A DNA stretch of 64,000 bases from Halobaculum marinum. GTDB taxonomy: Archaea > Halobacteriota > Halobacteria > Halobacteriales > Haloferacaceae. Of this stretch, positions 30,647 through 39,963 are shown in pieces (the stretch's first letter is position 1; each line of letters begins with the position of its first letter). The translations under genes were made by a program, and so were the position numbers. The stretch covers positions 434,001 to 498,000 of the forward strand of contig NZ_CP119989.1 in NCBI RefSeq assembly GCF_029338555.1, in the 5' to 3' direction. The notes below the pieces were generated by a model. It was not told the origin of the DNA and did no database searches. It saw only the letters and a list, made by a program, of their open reading frames with translations.

Positions 30647-30901
30647 GTGTACACGATGCCTTCGCTCGCGTCGCTGTACGCCCTTTCAGTCCGTTACTCG
30701 GTTCTTTGCCTGTTATTTGTCACGTTGAATCTCGGGCTCATCATCGTCGATACTGGTCGTCACCCGCGAACGGTCACCTCTCTCCACCAACTCTGGGTTG
30801 GTGCTACCGAATCTTCGATTGTCACGTACGGAATCTTTCTCGTCGCAGCGCCCGCTCTCGTTCTTCTGTTGGATTGGGTTATCGACGAACAAACTGTCTG
30901 A
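30647..30901 (+). pseudogene. Two-helix membrane-protein fragment without a normal start
   Basis: From GTG 30647 it encodes 84 residues with two hydrophobic helices. The same frame stays open back at least to 30461 and reads as plausible protein (a soluble helix, then VVFGPLPAALLLE as a first membrane span), but contains no ATG, GTG or TTG. So the gene has lost its start or its N-terminal part, or the real product is only the 84 residues. It lies between the PH-domain gene and the right 129-bp repeat. Confidence 0.45.
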
Positions 30902-30914
30902 ACGGACATGCGCG

Positions 30915-30934
30915 AGCGCCGCAGTCGCGGCGCT
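30915..30934. terminator. Hairpin at the right end of the island
   Basis: AGCGCCGC and GCGGCGCT form a perfect 8-bp stem around AGTC, 13 bp after the membrane-protein fragment stop. A second hairpin, AGCGCCG/CGGCGCT (30965-30983) with loop AGTTT, ends at the stop codon of the SpoIIM-like gene. Together they could end transcripts from both sides. Confidence 0.5.
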
Positions 30935-30982
30935 ACCACGAGCTGCTGCTGCCGATGAGTTCACAGCGCCGAGTTTCGGCGC

Positions 30983-32602
30983 TCACCCGCCCAGCACCGC
31001 CGCTGCGATCCGCGGCGTGAGGAACGCCTCGATGGCTGACGCGACGACCAGCAAGATCCCGATCCCGACGAGCACCCACGCCGCCCGCTCCAGTTCGCCG
31101 GCGACCGTCTCGGCGTCCGCCCGTCCCCGGACCGCTCGCCAGCCGACGCCCCCGAGGTGGAGGCCCAGTCCGCCTGCGACGGCGATGACCGGCAGTTCGA
31201 GCACGCCATGTGGGGCGACGAGCGCGAGGAACGCCGTCCGGTCGAACACGCCGGCGAGCGCGCCGACGAGCACGCCGTTGAACACCAACCCCGAGACGGC
31301 GGGGAGGCCGAACGCGACGCCGCCGTAGGCGAGGCCGACGCTCACGAGCCAGTTGTTCGCCGCGATGGTGACGAACGGGCCGACCGCGACGGCGCCGAAC
31401 ACGCCGGCCACGTCGGTGGGGCCGGCGGCGGCCAGACCGTACGGCGCGGTGAGTGCGTACCCCGCTGCGATCCCTCCGGTGAGGAGACCGAGCGCCGCCA
31501 TGACCGACAGCGGGTGGCTCCGCAGGAAGCCGCGTAACTCAGCCCACCCGAGCGCGAGGCCACGCCGGAGTCGGTCCGCGACCCCGGGTCGGTCGTCGTC
31601 GGTCGCGTCGGTCGCAGCTGCTCCGTCCGCGTCGTCGACGCCGGCGTACAGCGCGGTCGCCCCCGCGTCGAGGAACGGCGCGACGAGCAGCGGGAGCACG
31701 ATGCCGCCGAGACTGCCGGCGCCGGCGGCGTTGGCGACGCCGACGCCGACCGCGACGGCGACGTACGCGCCGACCGCGACGAGCGCGAACCCGACCGACT
31801 GGCCCGGCTGACGGCGGACGAACCCGAGGCTCGCCCGGATCGACCCCCACGCGCCGCGGTCGTCGACCACGGCGGCGGACTCGGCGAACACGAGCAGGAA
31901 CGCCGCGACGAGCACGACCACGACGCCGAGACCGGTCAACGCGACGACCAGCAGAACCGCGAGGGCGGCCGCCGCCGAGGCGTCCTGCTGGGCCAGCACG
32001 ACGGGCGAGACGGCGAGGTTCAGGCCGACGAACAGCGGTAGTCCAAGCGCGACGAGCGTGACGACGCTCCGCACGAGCGCGATGCCGAGGAACGTCCGCC
32101 ACCGGCCCGCCGCGCGGACGCCCGAGACGAGGGGTCGGCGACCGTCAAGGCCGGCCCAGACGGTGCCGTACGTCACCGCCGCCGCGACCGCTCGCGCGAG
32201 GTAGCCGACGACGAAGGCACCGACGACGCCGAGGCCGACCGCCGCGACGACCGTCGGCGTGACGGCGTTGGCGACGGCGTCGCCGAAGGCGTCCACCGCG
32301 GGGTCGGGGACGCCCTGTCCACCGCCCGCCCCGCCGAGGCCACCCGCCCCCGTCGCGTCGGTCTCGCGGACCGCCTCCTGGAGTTCGACGCCGGCGCGGA
32401 CGAGTCGTTCGAGTCGTCCGGTGACGGCCAGCGACCCGACGGCGACGGCGAGGCCGACGAGCACCGGGACGCGTGCGGCGCCCGTGAGGCCGACGGCGAG
32501 CAGGTACGCGGGGAGGACGACGGCGGGACGGTCGCGGAGGAGTCGACCCGCGGCGCTCAGCGCGCCGGAGACCGACCGCGACCCGTCGGAGGGACGTGAC
32601 AT
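30983..32602 (-). CDS. SpoIIM (DUF95)-type multi-pass membrane protein
   Basis: A 539-residue integral membrane protein. The N-terminal 330 residues have about six helices of a DUF4013/DUF7847-like kind. The C-terminal part (about 345-539) is the SpoIIM/DUF95 domain: SHPLSVMAALGLLTGGIAAG, the conserved APHGVLELPVI near residue 465, and a final AAWVLVGIGILLVVAS helix. The function of SpoIIM homologues in archaea is unknown; a membrane-remodelling role is inference. ATG 32600-32602. Its last 129 bp are duplicated at 28024-28152. The start is 81 bp from the divergent gene at 32684. Confidence 0.82.
   Translation of the reverse strand: MSRPSDGSRSVSGALSAAGRLLRDRPAVVLPAYLLAVGLTGAARVPVLVGLAVAVGSLAVTGRLERLVRAGVELQEAVRETDATGAGGLGGAGGGQGVPDPAVDAFGDAVANAVTPTVVAAVGLGVVGAFVVGYLARAVAAAVTYGTVWAGLDGRRPLVSGVRAAGRWRTFLGIALVRSVVTLVALGLPLFVGLNLAVSPVVLAQQDASAAAALAVLLVVALTGLGVVVVLVAAFLLVFAESAAVVDDRGAWGSIRASLGFVRRQPGQSVGFALVAVGAYVAVAVGVGVANAAGAGSLGGIVLPLLVAPFLDAGATALYAGVDDADGAAATDATDDDRPGVADRLRRGLALGWAELRGFLRSHPLSVMAALGLLTGGIAAGYALTAPYGLAAAGPTDVAGVFGAVAVGPFVTIAANNWLVSVGLAYGGVAFGLPAVSGLVFNGVLVGALAGVFDRTAFLALVAPHGVLELPVIAVAGGLGLHLGGVGWRAVRGRADAETVAGELERAAWVLVGIGILLVVASAIEAFLTPRIAAAVLGG
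30985..31113 (-). repeat. 129-bp direct repeat, right copy (native 3' end of the SpoIIM-like gene)
   Basis: Same orientation and 6/129 mismatches with 28024-28152; most mismatches fall at third codon positions or are conservative. This copy belongs to the intact gene, so it should be the ancestral site or its regenerated form. Confidence 0.75.
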
Positions 32603-32683
32603 AGCACTGACCACCGAGGGGTGTGAGGTAAGGGTGTCGCCGGCGTCGCGGGATTGAAGCGCCACACCGCTGTACGTCTGGGT

Positions 32684-33313
32684 ATGGACGCAGCCACCTT
32701 CTCCGACGAGTTCCGCGACGACAACGAGACGCCGCTGTCGCGACTCGGCTCCTCGAAGTCGCTGTACGCGCTCACCGGCGGCGAGATGGACGCCGACGCC
32801 GTCCGCGCGGCGGTCGCCGCGGAGTTCGCCCTCGCGGGCCGGACGTTCGAGGCGTGGAGCGCCGGGGAGGCCAACGGCGACGCGGCGGCGCTGTTCGGCG
32901 ACGTGGCCGAGGACGCCCGTGGCCACCGTGACGTGGCTGACGCGGGCGTCGACCCCGAGGCCGACGACGTGCACGACTACCCCGAGTACGACCTGCTGGA
33001 CGACCTCGACGAGACGGTCGAACGCGCAGGCGGCCTGTACGCCCGACTCGTCGTCACCCACACCCGCGCCGAGCAGACGGTCGGCTTCTTCGTCGGCGAC
33101 GCCGACCCCGCCTCCTCGAACGACTTCCGCGGCGTCCGCGACGACCTCTCCGAACGTCTCGACGACGCGCTCGACCTGCTCGCGACCGTCTGCGACGGCG
33201 ACGACGACTGGACGGCGGCCCGCGAGGCGGCCGACGCGGTGGTCGAGGCGGCGTACGACGACTACGTCACGACGCTGGAGTCGATGGGCGTCAAGCCGAA
33301 GAACGTCTGCTGA
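32684..33313 (+). CDS. Ferritin-like helical protein, haloarchaeal conserved
   Basis: A 209-residue strongly acidic all-helical protein. The start TPLSRLGSSKSLYALTGGEM and the invariant-looking C-terminus TLESMGVKPKNVC match haloarchaeal proteins often labelled transcription antitermination protein, although nothing in the sequence supports that label. His/Glu spacing (HRDVADAG, YPEYDLLDDLDE) is reminiscent of rubrerythrin-like helices, but a full di-iron set is not evident. ATG 32684 follows a short leader. Confidence 0.7.
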   Translation: MDAATFSDEFRDDNETPLSRLGSSKSLYALTGGEMDADAVRAAVAAEFALAGRTFEAWSAGEANGDAAALFGDVAEDARGHRDVADAGVDPEADDVHDYPEYDLLDDLDETVERAGGLYARLVVTHTRAEQTVGFFVGDADPASSNDFRGVRDDLSERLDDALDLLATVCDGDDDWTAAREAADAVVEAAYDDYVTTLESMGVKPKNVC

Positions 33314-33340
33314 GGCCACGACGCCGCCCCCGACGGGCGG

Positions 33341-34489
33341 TCAAAACAGCGGGTCCAGCCCCTCGGTGTCCCACACGCCCGCCGAGAGGTTGGCACGCTC
33401 GGCGATGGCGGCGACGTTGCGTTGCGCCTCGACGGCGGCGGCACGGAGTTCTCGCAGGCGCGGCGCCTCGGTCACTCCGCCGAGCAGCACGAGCGCCGCA
33501 AGGTGGTCGGTGTCGCGCAGGGGGTAGTCGCCGTCGCGAACCTCGGGCGTCCCGGTCGCCTCCTCCAACCACGCGCGGCCGTCTTCGACCCCCTTGCGCG
33601 AGAGCGTCTCCGGTGGCCCGCTCACGACCACGAGTGCCCGCTCCACGTCGCGGAGTTCACACGGCAGAGTGAGGTTTCCGAGCGCCGCCCGCCGGACGGT
33701 CGCGGTCACGCGCGTCGTCGACTCCAGCGCGTCCTCCGAGACGGGCTTGAATCCGCCGAACAACCCTCGCTTGCGGTCGAGCGGCGTCGACGCGTAGCCG
33801 ATTGAGGCCACGCCGCCGCTTCGCCCGAGCGTGTTGATGATCTCGCTGGCGTCGACGACCTTCTCCGGCGTCGGATCGGTCGCCTCTCCCGCCGAACACA
33901 GCACGCCGATCCGGCGGGCGATCGTCTCGTTGACGCGGCTGTAGCCGCCAGCCAGACTCTCGCCCGTCTCGCGGTGGGCGCCGTTGTCGAACAACAGGGT
34001 GGCGTCGGCGTGGTCGACGACGGTCTTGAGCGACCGCGCGGCGTTGAGCGTGTAGATGCCCCCCTCGTCGCGGGCGGGGAGCACGCCCAGCGCGAAGACG
34101 GGTTCCTCGTAGATCCGCCGGATCTCGCTGGCGATCACGGGTGCGCCGCCAGACCCGGTGCCGCCGCCGAGTCCCGCGACGACGAGGAACGCGTCCACGT
34201 CGCTCGTCGGGATCGCGTCGACGGCGTCGCGCACCTCGCCGATGTCGTCGCGCGCGAGTTCGGCGCCGAGTTCGTTGTCGGCGCCGGCGCCGTGGCCCTT
34301 CACGCGGTCGCCGCCGATCAGCACGCGGTTACCGGGCGGCACCTCGCGCAGTCCGAGGAGGTCCGCGCGGGCGGTGTTGACGGCGACGGCGTCGACGACG
34401 AAGTCGACCTCGCTGTCGCGTTCGTACCGGAGGAGCGCGTCAGCGATCTTTCCGCCAGCCTGTCCGACGGCGACGACGGCGATTCTCAT
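33341..34489 (-). CDS. cetZ: CetZ tubulin/FtsZ superfamily protein
   Basis: A 382-residue cytoskeletal GTPase. The tubulin signature GGGTGSG is at 108-114, with the N-terminal glycine-rich GQAGGKIAD (9-17) and a later VNETIARRIG. The haloarchaeal CetZ family governs cell shape and motility, whereas FtsZ1/2 drive division. The archaeal acidic surface is evident. Haloarchaea usually carry several CetZ paralogues; this one is not assignable to CetZ1 or CetZ2. Divergent from no close gene; the small DUF gene at 34538 is upstream on the same strand. Confidence 0.9.
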   Translation of the reverse strand: MRIAVVAVGQAGGKIADALLRYERDSEVDFVVDAVAVNTARADLLGLREVPPGNRVLIGGDRVKGHGAGADNELGAELARDDIGEVRDAVDAIPTSDVDAFLVVAGLGGGTGSGGAPVIASEIRRIYEEPVFALGVLPARDEGGIYTLNAARSLKTVVDHADATLLFDNGAHRETGESLAGGYSRVNETIARRIGVLCSAGEATDPTPEKVVDASEIINTLGRSGGVASIGYASTPLDRKRGLFGGFKPVSEDALESTTRVTATVRRAALGNLTLPCELRDVERALVVVSGPPETLSRKGVEDGRAWLEEATGTPEVRDGDYPLRDTDHLAALVLLGGVTEAPRLRELRAAAVEAQRNVAAIAERANLSAGVWDTEGLDPLF

Positions 34490-34537
34490 GGCCGAGGATG
34501 GGACCCACTCGACATAAATCGGGGTACCAGTCGGCCC

Positions 34538-34807
34538 TCAGACGCCGGGGACGCCCTCGCGGTACTCGCTGATGCACTCGACGGCGGCCTCGGCGTGGTC
34601 GGCCGCCTCCGTGCCGGCGTCGCTCGCGGCGTCGCGGATCGTGTGGATGCGCTTGGCCATCCAGCCGTGGTCGGGGCCGGCGTCGGCCTCGGCCGCGTTC
34701 GCCAGCGCGTCGGCGACGCGCTCGAACCGCGCTGCTGTGTCGCCGTCGGTCGCGTCGGCGGCCCGTCGGAGGTGCTCGCTCGCGTCCGTCAGCAGTTGTC
34801 GTGTCAT
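34538..34807 (-). CDS. Small conserved haloarchaeal helical protein
   Basis: An 89-residue very acidic Ala-rich protein starting MTRQLLTDASEHLRRAADAT, with helical repeats and HGWMAKRIHTIRDAA. It belongs to a haloarchaeal family of about 90 residues that I recognise only as uncharacterised. ATG 34805-34807. It lies 48 bp upstream of cetZ on the same strand, so the two may be cotranscribed. Confidence 0.7.
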   Translation of the reverse strand: MTRQLLTDASEHLRRAADATDGDTAARFERVADALANAAEADAGPDHGWMAKRIHTIRDAASDAGTEAADHAEAAVECISEYREGVPGV

Positions 34808-35118
34808 ACCGTGTGGTTCTCTACTTCGGGAGGTAGGCGTTTCGGCGTTCGCGAACGTCGCCGCCGTCGGTGACGCGTCGACCCCCTCCGAGACGAGGAG
34901 TGCGTCCCCTTCGAGGGGCGGCTCGGCTCTCGTGGTCTCGTTCGTTTGCCTCGCTAAGAACGTCTGTCTGGCCGCGCAGGTCCTGGGCGGCTCGGGCGGC
35001 GTGGTCTCCCTTCGGTCGACCACGCACACCTCGCCGCCGTCCTTCGCGGTCTCTCTCGCTCACTCCGTTCGCTCGTTCGACCGCGCTCGTCAAGTGCTTC
35101 CCACCCCACACACCGTCA
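34808..35118. other. 311-bp gap upstream of uvrB
   Basis: No gene is supported on either strand. Sequence composition is GC-rich with many TCG/CGC runs and no AT-rich promoter; the TATA box of uvrB is not obvious. Short inverted pieces such as CTCGCTCACTCC occur but nothing stands out. Confidence 0.4.
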
Positions 35119-37203
35119 ATGAGCGAATCCGAGGGACCGCTCTCGCCAGACCGTCCCGAGGCCGAGAAGCCCCTGCGCGTGGACGCCCCGTTCGACCCCG
35201 CGGGCGACCAACCCGAGGCCATCCGCCAACTCGTCGACGGCTACGAGTCGGGGATGACCGAACAGACCCTCCTCGGCGTCACGGGCTCCGGCAAGACGAA
35301 CACCGTCTCGTGGGTCGTCGAGGAGTTGGACACGCCGACGCTCGTCATCGCCCACAACAAGACGCTCGCCGCGCAGTTGTACGAGGAGTTCCGCAACCTG
35401 TTCCCCGACAACGCGGTCGAGTACTTCGTCTCCTACTACAACTACTACCAGCCCGAGGCGTACGTCGAGCAGACGGACACCTACATCGACAAGGAGATGT
35501 CCATCAACGACGAGATCGACCGCCTGCGCCACTCTGCGACGCGGTCGCTGCTTACCCGCGACGACGTCATCGTCGTCGCCTCGGTGTCGGCCATCTACGG
35601 CCTCGGTGACCCGAACAACTACCGCGGGATGGCGCTGGAGGTAGAGGTCGGCCAAGAGATCGGTCGCGACGAGTTGTTGAAGAAGCTGGTCGACCTGAAC
35701 TACGAGCGCAACGACGTCGACTTCCAGCAGGGGACGTTCCGCGTGCGCGGCGACACCGTCGAGGTGTTCCCGATGTACGGCCGCCACGCCGTCCGGATCG
35801 AGCTGTGGGGCGACGAAGTCGACCGCATGCGCAAGGTCGACGTGGTGAACGGCGAGGTCGTCAGCGAGGAGCCGGCCGCGCTCATCCACCCGGCGGAGCA
35901 CTACTCGCTCCCCGAGGAGCAGATCGATCAGGCCGTCTCGGAGATTGAGGAGCTGATGGAGCAACGCGTCGCGTACTTCGAGCGGCAGGGCGACCTCGTC
36001 GCCGCCCAGCGCATCGAGGAGCGCACCACCTTCGACATCGAGATGCTCCAGGAGACGGGCTACTGCTCGGGCATCGAGAACTACTCCGTCCACCTGTCGG
36101 ACCGCGAGTCCGGCGACGCGCCGTACACGCTGCTCGACTACTTCCCCGACGACTTCCTGACGGTGATCGACGAGTCCCACCAGACGCTCCCGCAGATCAA
36201 AGGGCAGTTCGAGGGCGACAAGTCGCGGAAGGACTCGCTGGTCGGCAACGGCTTCCGCCTGCCCACCGCCTACGACAACCGCCCGCTCACGTTCGAGGAG
36301 TTCGAGGAGAAGACCGACCGCCGGCTGTACGTCTCCGCCACCCCCGCCGACTACGAGCGCGAGCGCTCCGAACAGATCGTCGAGCAGATCGTTCGTCCCA
36401 CCCACCTCGTCGACCCCGAGGTCACCGTCGAACCCGCACAGGGGCAGGTGGACGACCTGATGGACCGCATCGACGACCGTATCGAGCGCGGCGAGCGCAC
36501 CCTCGTCACCACCTTGACGAAGCGGATGGCCGAGGACCTCACCGAGTACCTCGAAGAGGCCGGCGTGGAGGTGGCGTACATGCACGACGAGACGGACACG
36601 CTGGAGCGCCACGAGATCATTCGCTCGCTGCGGCTCGGCGAAATCGACGTGCTCGTCGGCATCAACCTCCTGCGCGAGGGGCTCGACATCCCCGAGGTGA
36701 GCCTCGTCGCCATCCTTGACGCCGACCAGGAGGGGTTCCTCCGCTCGGAGACGACGCTCGTGCAGACGATGGGCCGGGCGGCCCGCAACGTCGAGGGCGA
36801 GGTGATCCTGTACGCCGACAAGACGACGAACGCGATGGAGTCGGCCATCGAGGAGACCCAGCGCCGCCGCGAGATCCAGCGCGAGTTCAACGAAGAGCAC
36901 GGCTACGAGCCACAGACCATCGAGAAGGAGATTGGCGAGACGAACCTCCCCGGGTCGAAGACCGACACCTCTGGCCTCGCCGGCACCGACGTGGCCGACG
37001 AGGAGGAGGCCCAGGCCCGGATCCAGGCGCTGGAAGAGCGCATGGAGGAGGCCGCGAGCAACTTGGAGTTCGAGTTGGCCGCGGACATCCGTGACCGTAT
37101 GCAGGACCTCCGTCGGGAGTTCGACGTCGACCCGGAGGCGGTCGGTATCGAACCGCCCGCCGAGGACACCGAAGGGATCGACCCCGGCGACGACGCGTTC
37201 TGA
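35119..37203 (+). CDS. uvrB: UvrABC excision nuclease subunit UvrB
   Basis: The damage-verifying helicase of nucleotide excision repair. The 694-residue protein has Walker A GVTGSGKT (53-60), the damage-probing hairpin [26 protein letters not shown] (motif II region), helicase motif [10 protein letters not shown], and a C-terminal UVR/UvrC-interaction domain (about 634-669, [15 protein letters not shown]). Length matches bacterial UvrB; haloarchaea acquired UvrABC from bacteria. ATG 35119. The partners uvrA and uvrC are not in the window. Confidence 0.96.
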   Translation: MSESEGPLSPDRPEAEKPLRVDAPFDPAGDQPEAIRQLVDGYESGMTEQTLLGVTGSGKTNTVSWVVEELDTPTLVIAHNKTLAAQLYEEFRNLFPDNAVEYFVSYYNYYQPEAYVEQTDTYIDKEMSINDEIDRLRHSATRSLLTRDDVIVVASVSAIYGLGDPNNYRGMALEVEVGQEIGRDELLKKLVDLNYERNDVDFQQGTFRVRGDTVEVFPMYGRHAVRIELWGDEVDRMRKVDVVNGEVVSEEPAALIHPAEHYSLPEEQIDQAVSEIEELMEQRVAYFERQGDLVAAQRIEERTTFDIEMLQETGYCSGIENYSVHLSDRESGDAPYTLLDYFPDDFLTVIDESHQTLPQIKGQFEGDKSRKDSLVGNGFRLPTAYDNRPLTFEEFEEKTDRRLYVSATPADYERERSEQIVEQIVRPTHLVDPEVTVEPAQGQVDDLMDRIDDRIERGERTLVTTLTKRMAEDLTEYLEEAGVEVAYMHDETDTLERHEIIRSLRLGEIDVLVGINLLREGLDIPEVSLVAILDADQEGFLRSETTLVQTMGRAARNVEGEVILYADKTTNAMESAIEETQRRREIQREFNEEHGYEPQTIEKEIGETNLPGSKTDTSGLAGTDVADEEEAQARIQALEERMEEAASNLEFELAADIRDRMQDLRREFDVDPEAVGIEPPAEDTEGIDPGDDAF

Positions 37204-37296
37204 GCGAGGCCGACCGCAGGGAGGCCTTCGACGAACGACGGCGCGCTCGCGGGCCCGCGGCCCAAGAACAAAGCGAGGCCGACCGACGGGAGGCCA
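37203..37296 (+). repeat. Direct repeat GCGAGGCCGACCG after uvrB
   Basis: The string GCGAGGCCGACCG followed by (C or AC) GGGAGGCC occurs just after the uvrB stop (37204-37227) and again at 37274-37296, about 70 bp apart. Unknown function; may simply be compositional. Confidence 0.3.
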
Positions 37297-37359
37297 CGGA
37301 GAGCGGTGGCGAGGTCCGGTGGGCCGAACAGTCCACGAACGACGCGCCCCCGACCTCGG

Positions 37360-38763
37360 TCAGTCCGCCGACGCCGCCTCGCCCGCGGACTCGGCGGCGC
37401 GCTCGTGGAGGCCGTCGCCCGTCGAGTAGTGGAAGTAGCCGACCAACCCGACGGCGGCGACCACGTTCGAGATGGTCACCGCCCAGAACGGCCCGAGGGC
37501 ACCCCACCCGAGGACGAACGCGCCGACGGCGGCGACGGGCACCCGGACCGCCCAGTACTGCAGCATCGTCGCGTACATGCTCACGTCCGTCCGCCCGGCG
37601 CCGTTGAAGCCCGCCTCGACCGTCCAGATGGTGCCGAGCGCCCAGTAGCCGAACGCGAGGATCTGGAGGTACGCCACCGACAGCGCGAGCGCCTGCCCCT
37701 CGATGCCGGGGACGAACAGCGTCGCGACCGCCGTCGGGAACAGGTACTGGACGATCCCGATCGCACCGAGGCCGACCGCACCGACGCCGACGCCCAGCCA
37801 CGTCGCCCGCGTCGCCCGGGCGGGCTTGTCCGCACCGAGGTTCTGGCCGACGAGCGTCGTTCCCGCCGAGCCGATGGCGGCGGCGGGGACGAACACCACC
37901 GTGGCGACCCGGGCGCCGATCGTATACGCCGTCAGCGCCGCCGCGCCGCCGGTGACCGAGACGATGGCGACGACGACGAGGCGGGCCACTTGGCGGGCGA
38001 CCCCCTGCCCGACCTTCGGGGCGCCGACGCCGACGAGTTCGCGGAACTCCGCGATGTCGAGGGAGACGGCGTCGAGGTGGAACGTGAACCCACGGTCGGC
38101 CCACACTGCGGCGGCGACCATGACGACCGCACCGACGCCGAAGCCGATGGCCGTCGCGTACGCGGCGCCGGCGATGCCGAACCCGGGGATCGGGCCGTAG
38201 CCGAAGATGAGCACGGGGTCGAGCCCGATGCTGATCGCGATGGAGAGGAGGTTGACGAACAGCGGGGTGCGCGAGTCGCCCGCGCCGATGAAACCGTACT
38301 CGAACACGTCGCTGACGGTCGATATCGTGTAGGCGCCGGCCATCGCCGCGAGGTACGTCGCCGCCAGCCCGACGACCTCTCGACCGGGGTCGAACAGGCC
38401 GGCGAGTGGTCGACCGAAGGCGGTCGTGACCGCGACCATGACCAGCATGACCGCCACGCCGGCGACCAGCGCGTGGAACACCGCGCGGCTGGCGCCCCGT
38501 TCGTCGTCGTTGCCGACGCGCTGGGAGACGAGGACGTGCTCGCCGGTGAACACGCCACCCACGAGGGCCATCATCAGCCCGATGAGCGGTGCGACGAGCC
38601 CGACGGCGGCGACGGCCTCCCCGCTGAGTCGGCCGAGCCAGAGCACGTCGACGATGCTCTGGGCGGTCACGGCGAGCTGCTGGGCGACGATCGGCAGCGA
38701 CAGGAACGCGAGGGCACGCCCCAGCGGCCCGTCCGTGATCTCCTCGGACGACACGTCAAGCAT
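37360..38763 (-). CDS. MATE family efflux transporter
   Basis: A 467-residue polytopic membrane protein with about 12 helices in two halves, the NorM/DinF type. Segments such as SIVDVLWLGRLSGEAVAAVG (helix 1-2) and the second-half VARLVVVAIVSVTGGAAAL are family-like. The C-terminal tail (about 450-467) is acidic and Ala-rich. Its 5' side faces lipA across an AT-rich promoter segment (38764-38858: ATATGAATTTATCATC and GATTAAATC). The substrate is unknown. Confidence 0.87.
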   Translation of the reverse strand: MLDVSSEEITDGPLGRALAFLSLPIVAQQLAVTAQSIVDVLWLGRLSGEAVAAVGLVAPLIGLMMALVGGVFTGEHVLVSQRVGNDDERGASRAVFHALVAGVAVMLVMVAVTTAFGRPLAGLFDPGREVVGLAATYLAAMAGAYTISTVSDVFEYGFIGAGDSRTPLFVNLLSIAISIGLDPVLIFGYGPIPGFGIAGAAYATAIGFGVGAVVMVAAAVWADRGFTFHLDAVSLDIAEFRELVGVGAPKVGQGVARQVARLVVVAIVSVTGGAAALTAYTIGARVATVVFVPAAAIGSAGTTLVGQNLGADKPARATRATWLGVGVGAVGLGAIGIVQYLFPTAVATLFVPGIEGQALALSVAYLQILAFGYWALGTIWTVEAGFNGAGRTDVSMYATMLQYWAVRVPVAAVGAFVLGWGALGPFWAVTISNVVAAVGLVGYFHYSTGDGLHERAAESAGEAASAD

Positions 38764-38858
38764 CCTGATATGAATTTATCATCTAAATCGTTGATTAAAT
38801 CTCTATCGGTTCCAACGGTACCCGAGACGGTCGCAGTCGGCAGGTCCGCGGGAGCGAC
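38764..38858. promoter_or_regulatory. AT-rich divergent promoter between the MATE gene and lipA
   Basis: Clearly less GC-rich than its surroundings. It carries TATA-like blocks for the leftward MATE gene (minus strand GATTTAATC and TTTAGATG within 40 bp of the ATG). The lipA promoter is probably the GTTTTTGCC at 38871-38879, 22-30 bp before its ATG. Confidence 0.5.
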
Positions 38859-38900
38859 GTGGGACCGCACGTTTTTGCCCCCCGCGCCGAAGGGAGAGGT

Positions 38901-39833
38901 ATGAGTAGTCGGCGGCGGAAGCCGGACTGGCTGAAGATGCGCCCGCCGTCCGGTCGGCGCTTCACGGAGATCAAGTCGACCCTCCGGGACCACGACCTCC
39001 ACACCGTCTGTGAGGAGGCGAACTGCCCCAACCTCGGGGAGTGTTGGTCCGGGCGCGACGGCCCCGGGACGGCGACGTTCATGCTCATGGGCGACCGCTG
39101 CTCGCGCGGGTGCAACTTCTGTGACGTGGAGACCGGCGGCATGGAGCCGCTGGACCCCGACGAACCCGCCAACGTCGCCGAGGCGGTGACGGAGATCGGA
39201 CTGGAGTACGTCGTGCTCACCTCAGTCGACCGCGACGACCTCGCCGACGGCGGGTCGCGCCACTTCGCCGAGACGATCCGCGAGATCAAACGCCGCGACC
39301 CGGAGACGCTCGTCGAGGTGCTGATCCCTGACTTCGGGGGCGACCCCGACGCCGTCGACCGCATCGTCGACGCCGGGCCGGACGTCATCGCCCACAACAT
39401 CGAGACGGTCGAGCGCCTCCAGTGGCCCGTGCGCGACCGCCGCGCGAACTACGAACAGACGCTCGACGTGCTCGAACGCGTGCACGAGGAGTCGGACATC
39501 CACACGAAGACGAGCGTCATGCTCGGTCTCGGCGAGTACGACCACGAGGTGTACCGCACCCTGCGGGACCTCCGCAACGTCGGCGTCGACATCGTCACGC
39601 TCGGCCAGTACCTCCAGCCGTCGCGCTCGCACCTCGACGTGTTCGAGTACGTCCACCCGGACGCGTTCGACACGTGGGAGCGGGTCGCCGAGGAGGAGTT
39701 GGGCTTCCTCTACTGCGCCTCCGGCCCGATGGTCCGCTCGTCGTACAAGGCGGGCGAGTTCTTCGTCGAGGCGCTCCTCCGCGAGGGCGCGAGCGTCGAG
39801 GAGGCACGGGCGGCCGCCAACGCCGCAGACTGA
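38901..39833 (+). CDS. lipA: Lipoyl synthase
   Basis: Radical-SAM enzyme inserting two sulfurs into octanoyl-protein to make lipoate. The 310-residue protein has both iron-sulfur sites: auxiliary Cys37, Cys42 and Cys48 (CEEANCPNLGEC) and the SAM cluster Cys67, Cys71 and Cys74 (CSRGCNFC). It also carries a Gly-rich segment (DPDEPANVAEAV), and length fits bacterial LipA. ATG 38901 follows a short purine-rich leader. Placed directly upstream of the pyruvate dehydrogenase genes, whose E2 subunit needs lipoate, which supports its role. Confidence 0.95.
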   Translation: MSSRRRKPDWLKMRPPSGRRFTEIKSTLRDHDLHTVCEEANCPNLGECWSGRDGPGTATFMLMGDRCSRGCNFCDVETGGMEPLDPDEPANVAEAVTEIGLEYVVLTSVDRDDLADGGSRHFAETIREIKRRDPETLVEVLIPDFGGDPDAVDRIVDAGPDVIAHNIETVERLQWPVRDRRANYEQTLDVLERVHEESDIHTKTSVMLGLGEYDHEVYRTLRDLRNVGVDIVTLGQYLQPSRSHLDVFEYVHPDAFDTWERVAEEELGFLYCASGPMVRSSYKAGEFFVEALLREGASVEEARAAANAAD

Positions 39834-39857
39834 CCGCCGCCGCGGCGCCTACATCAA

Positions 39858-39959
39858 CGATTGTCAAGAATACGTGCGGCTTTCTGTCCGTTCACCGATC
39901 AATCTGCCTCACGCGACCCGTTGATTGGATGAATTTGTAGTTCGGAGGGGTGACAATCG
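39858..39959. promoter_or_regulatory. Widely spaced 9-bp inverted repeat upstream of pdhA
   Basis: CGATTGTCA (39858-39866) and TGACAATCG (39951-39959) are exact inverted copies separated by 84 bp. They bracket the lipA-pdhA gap and could allow DNA looping by a dimeric regulator. Confidence 0.4.
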
Positions 39960-39963
39960 ACGC

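Larger units (their letters stand above)
28153..30984. mobile_element. Putative 2.8-kb inserted element between direct repeats
   Basis: By spot count about 50-55% G+C against about two-thirds in flanking genes, with more AT-ending codons and two CTAG sites. It is bounded by the 129-bp repeats. It carries a Tat-exported PQQ-propeller protein, a PH-domain membrane protein two bases after it, and a remnant membrane-protein frame. No integrase, transposase or terminal inverted repeat is seen, so it could be a decayed integrative element, a cargo remnant, or a segment acquired by homologous recombination. Confidence 0.6.
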
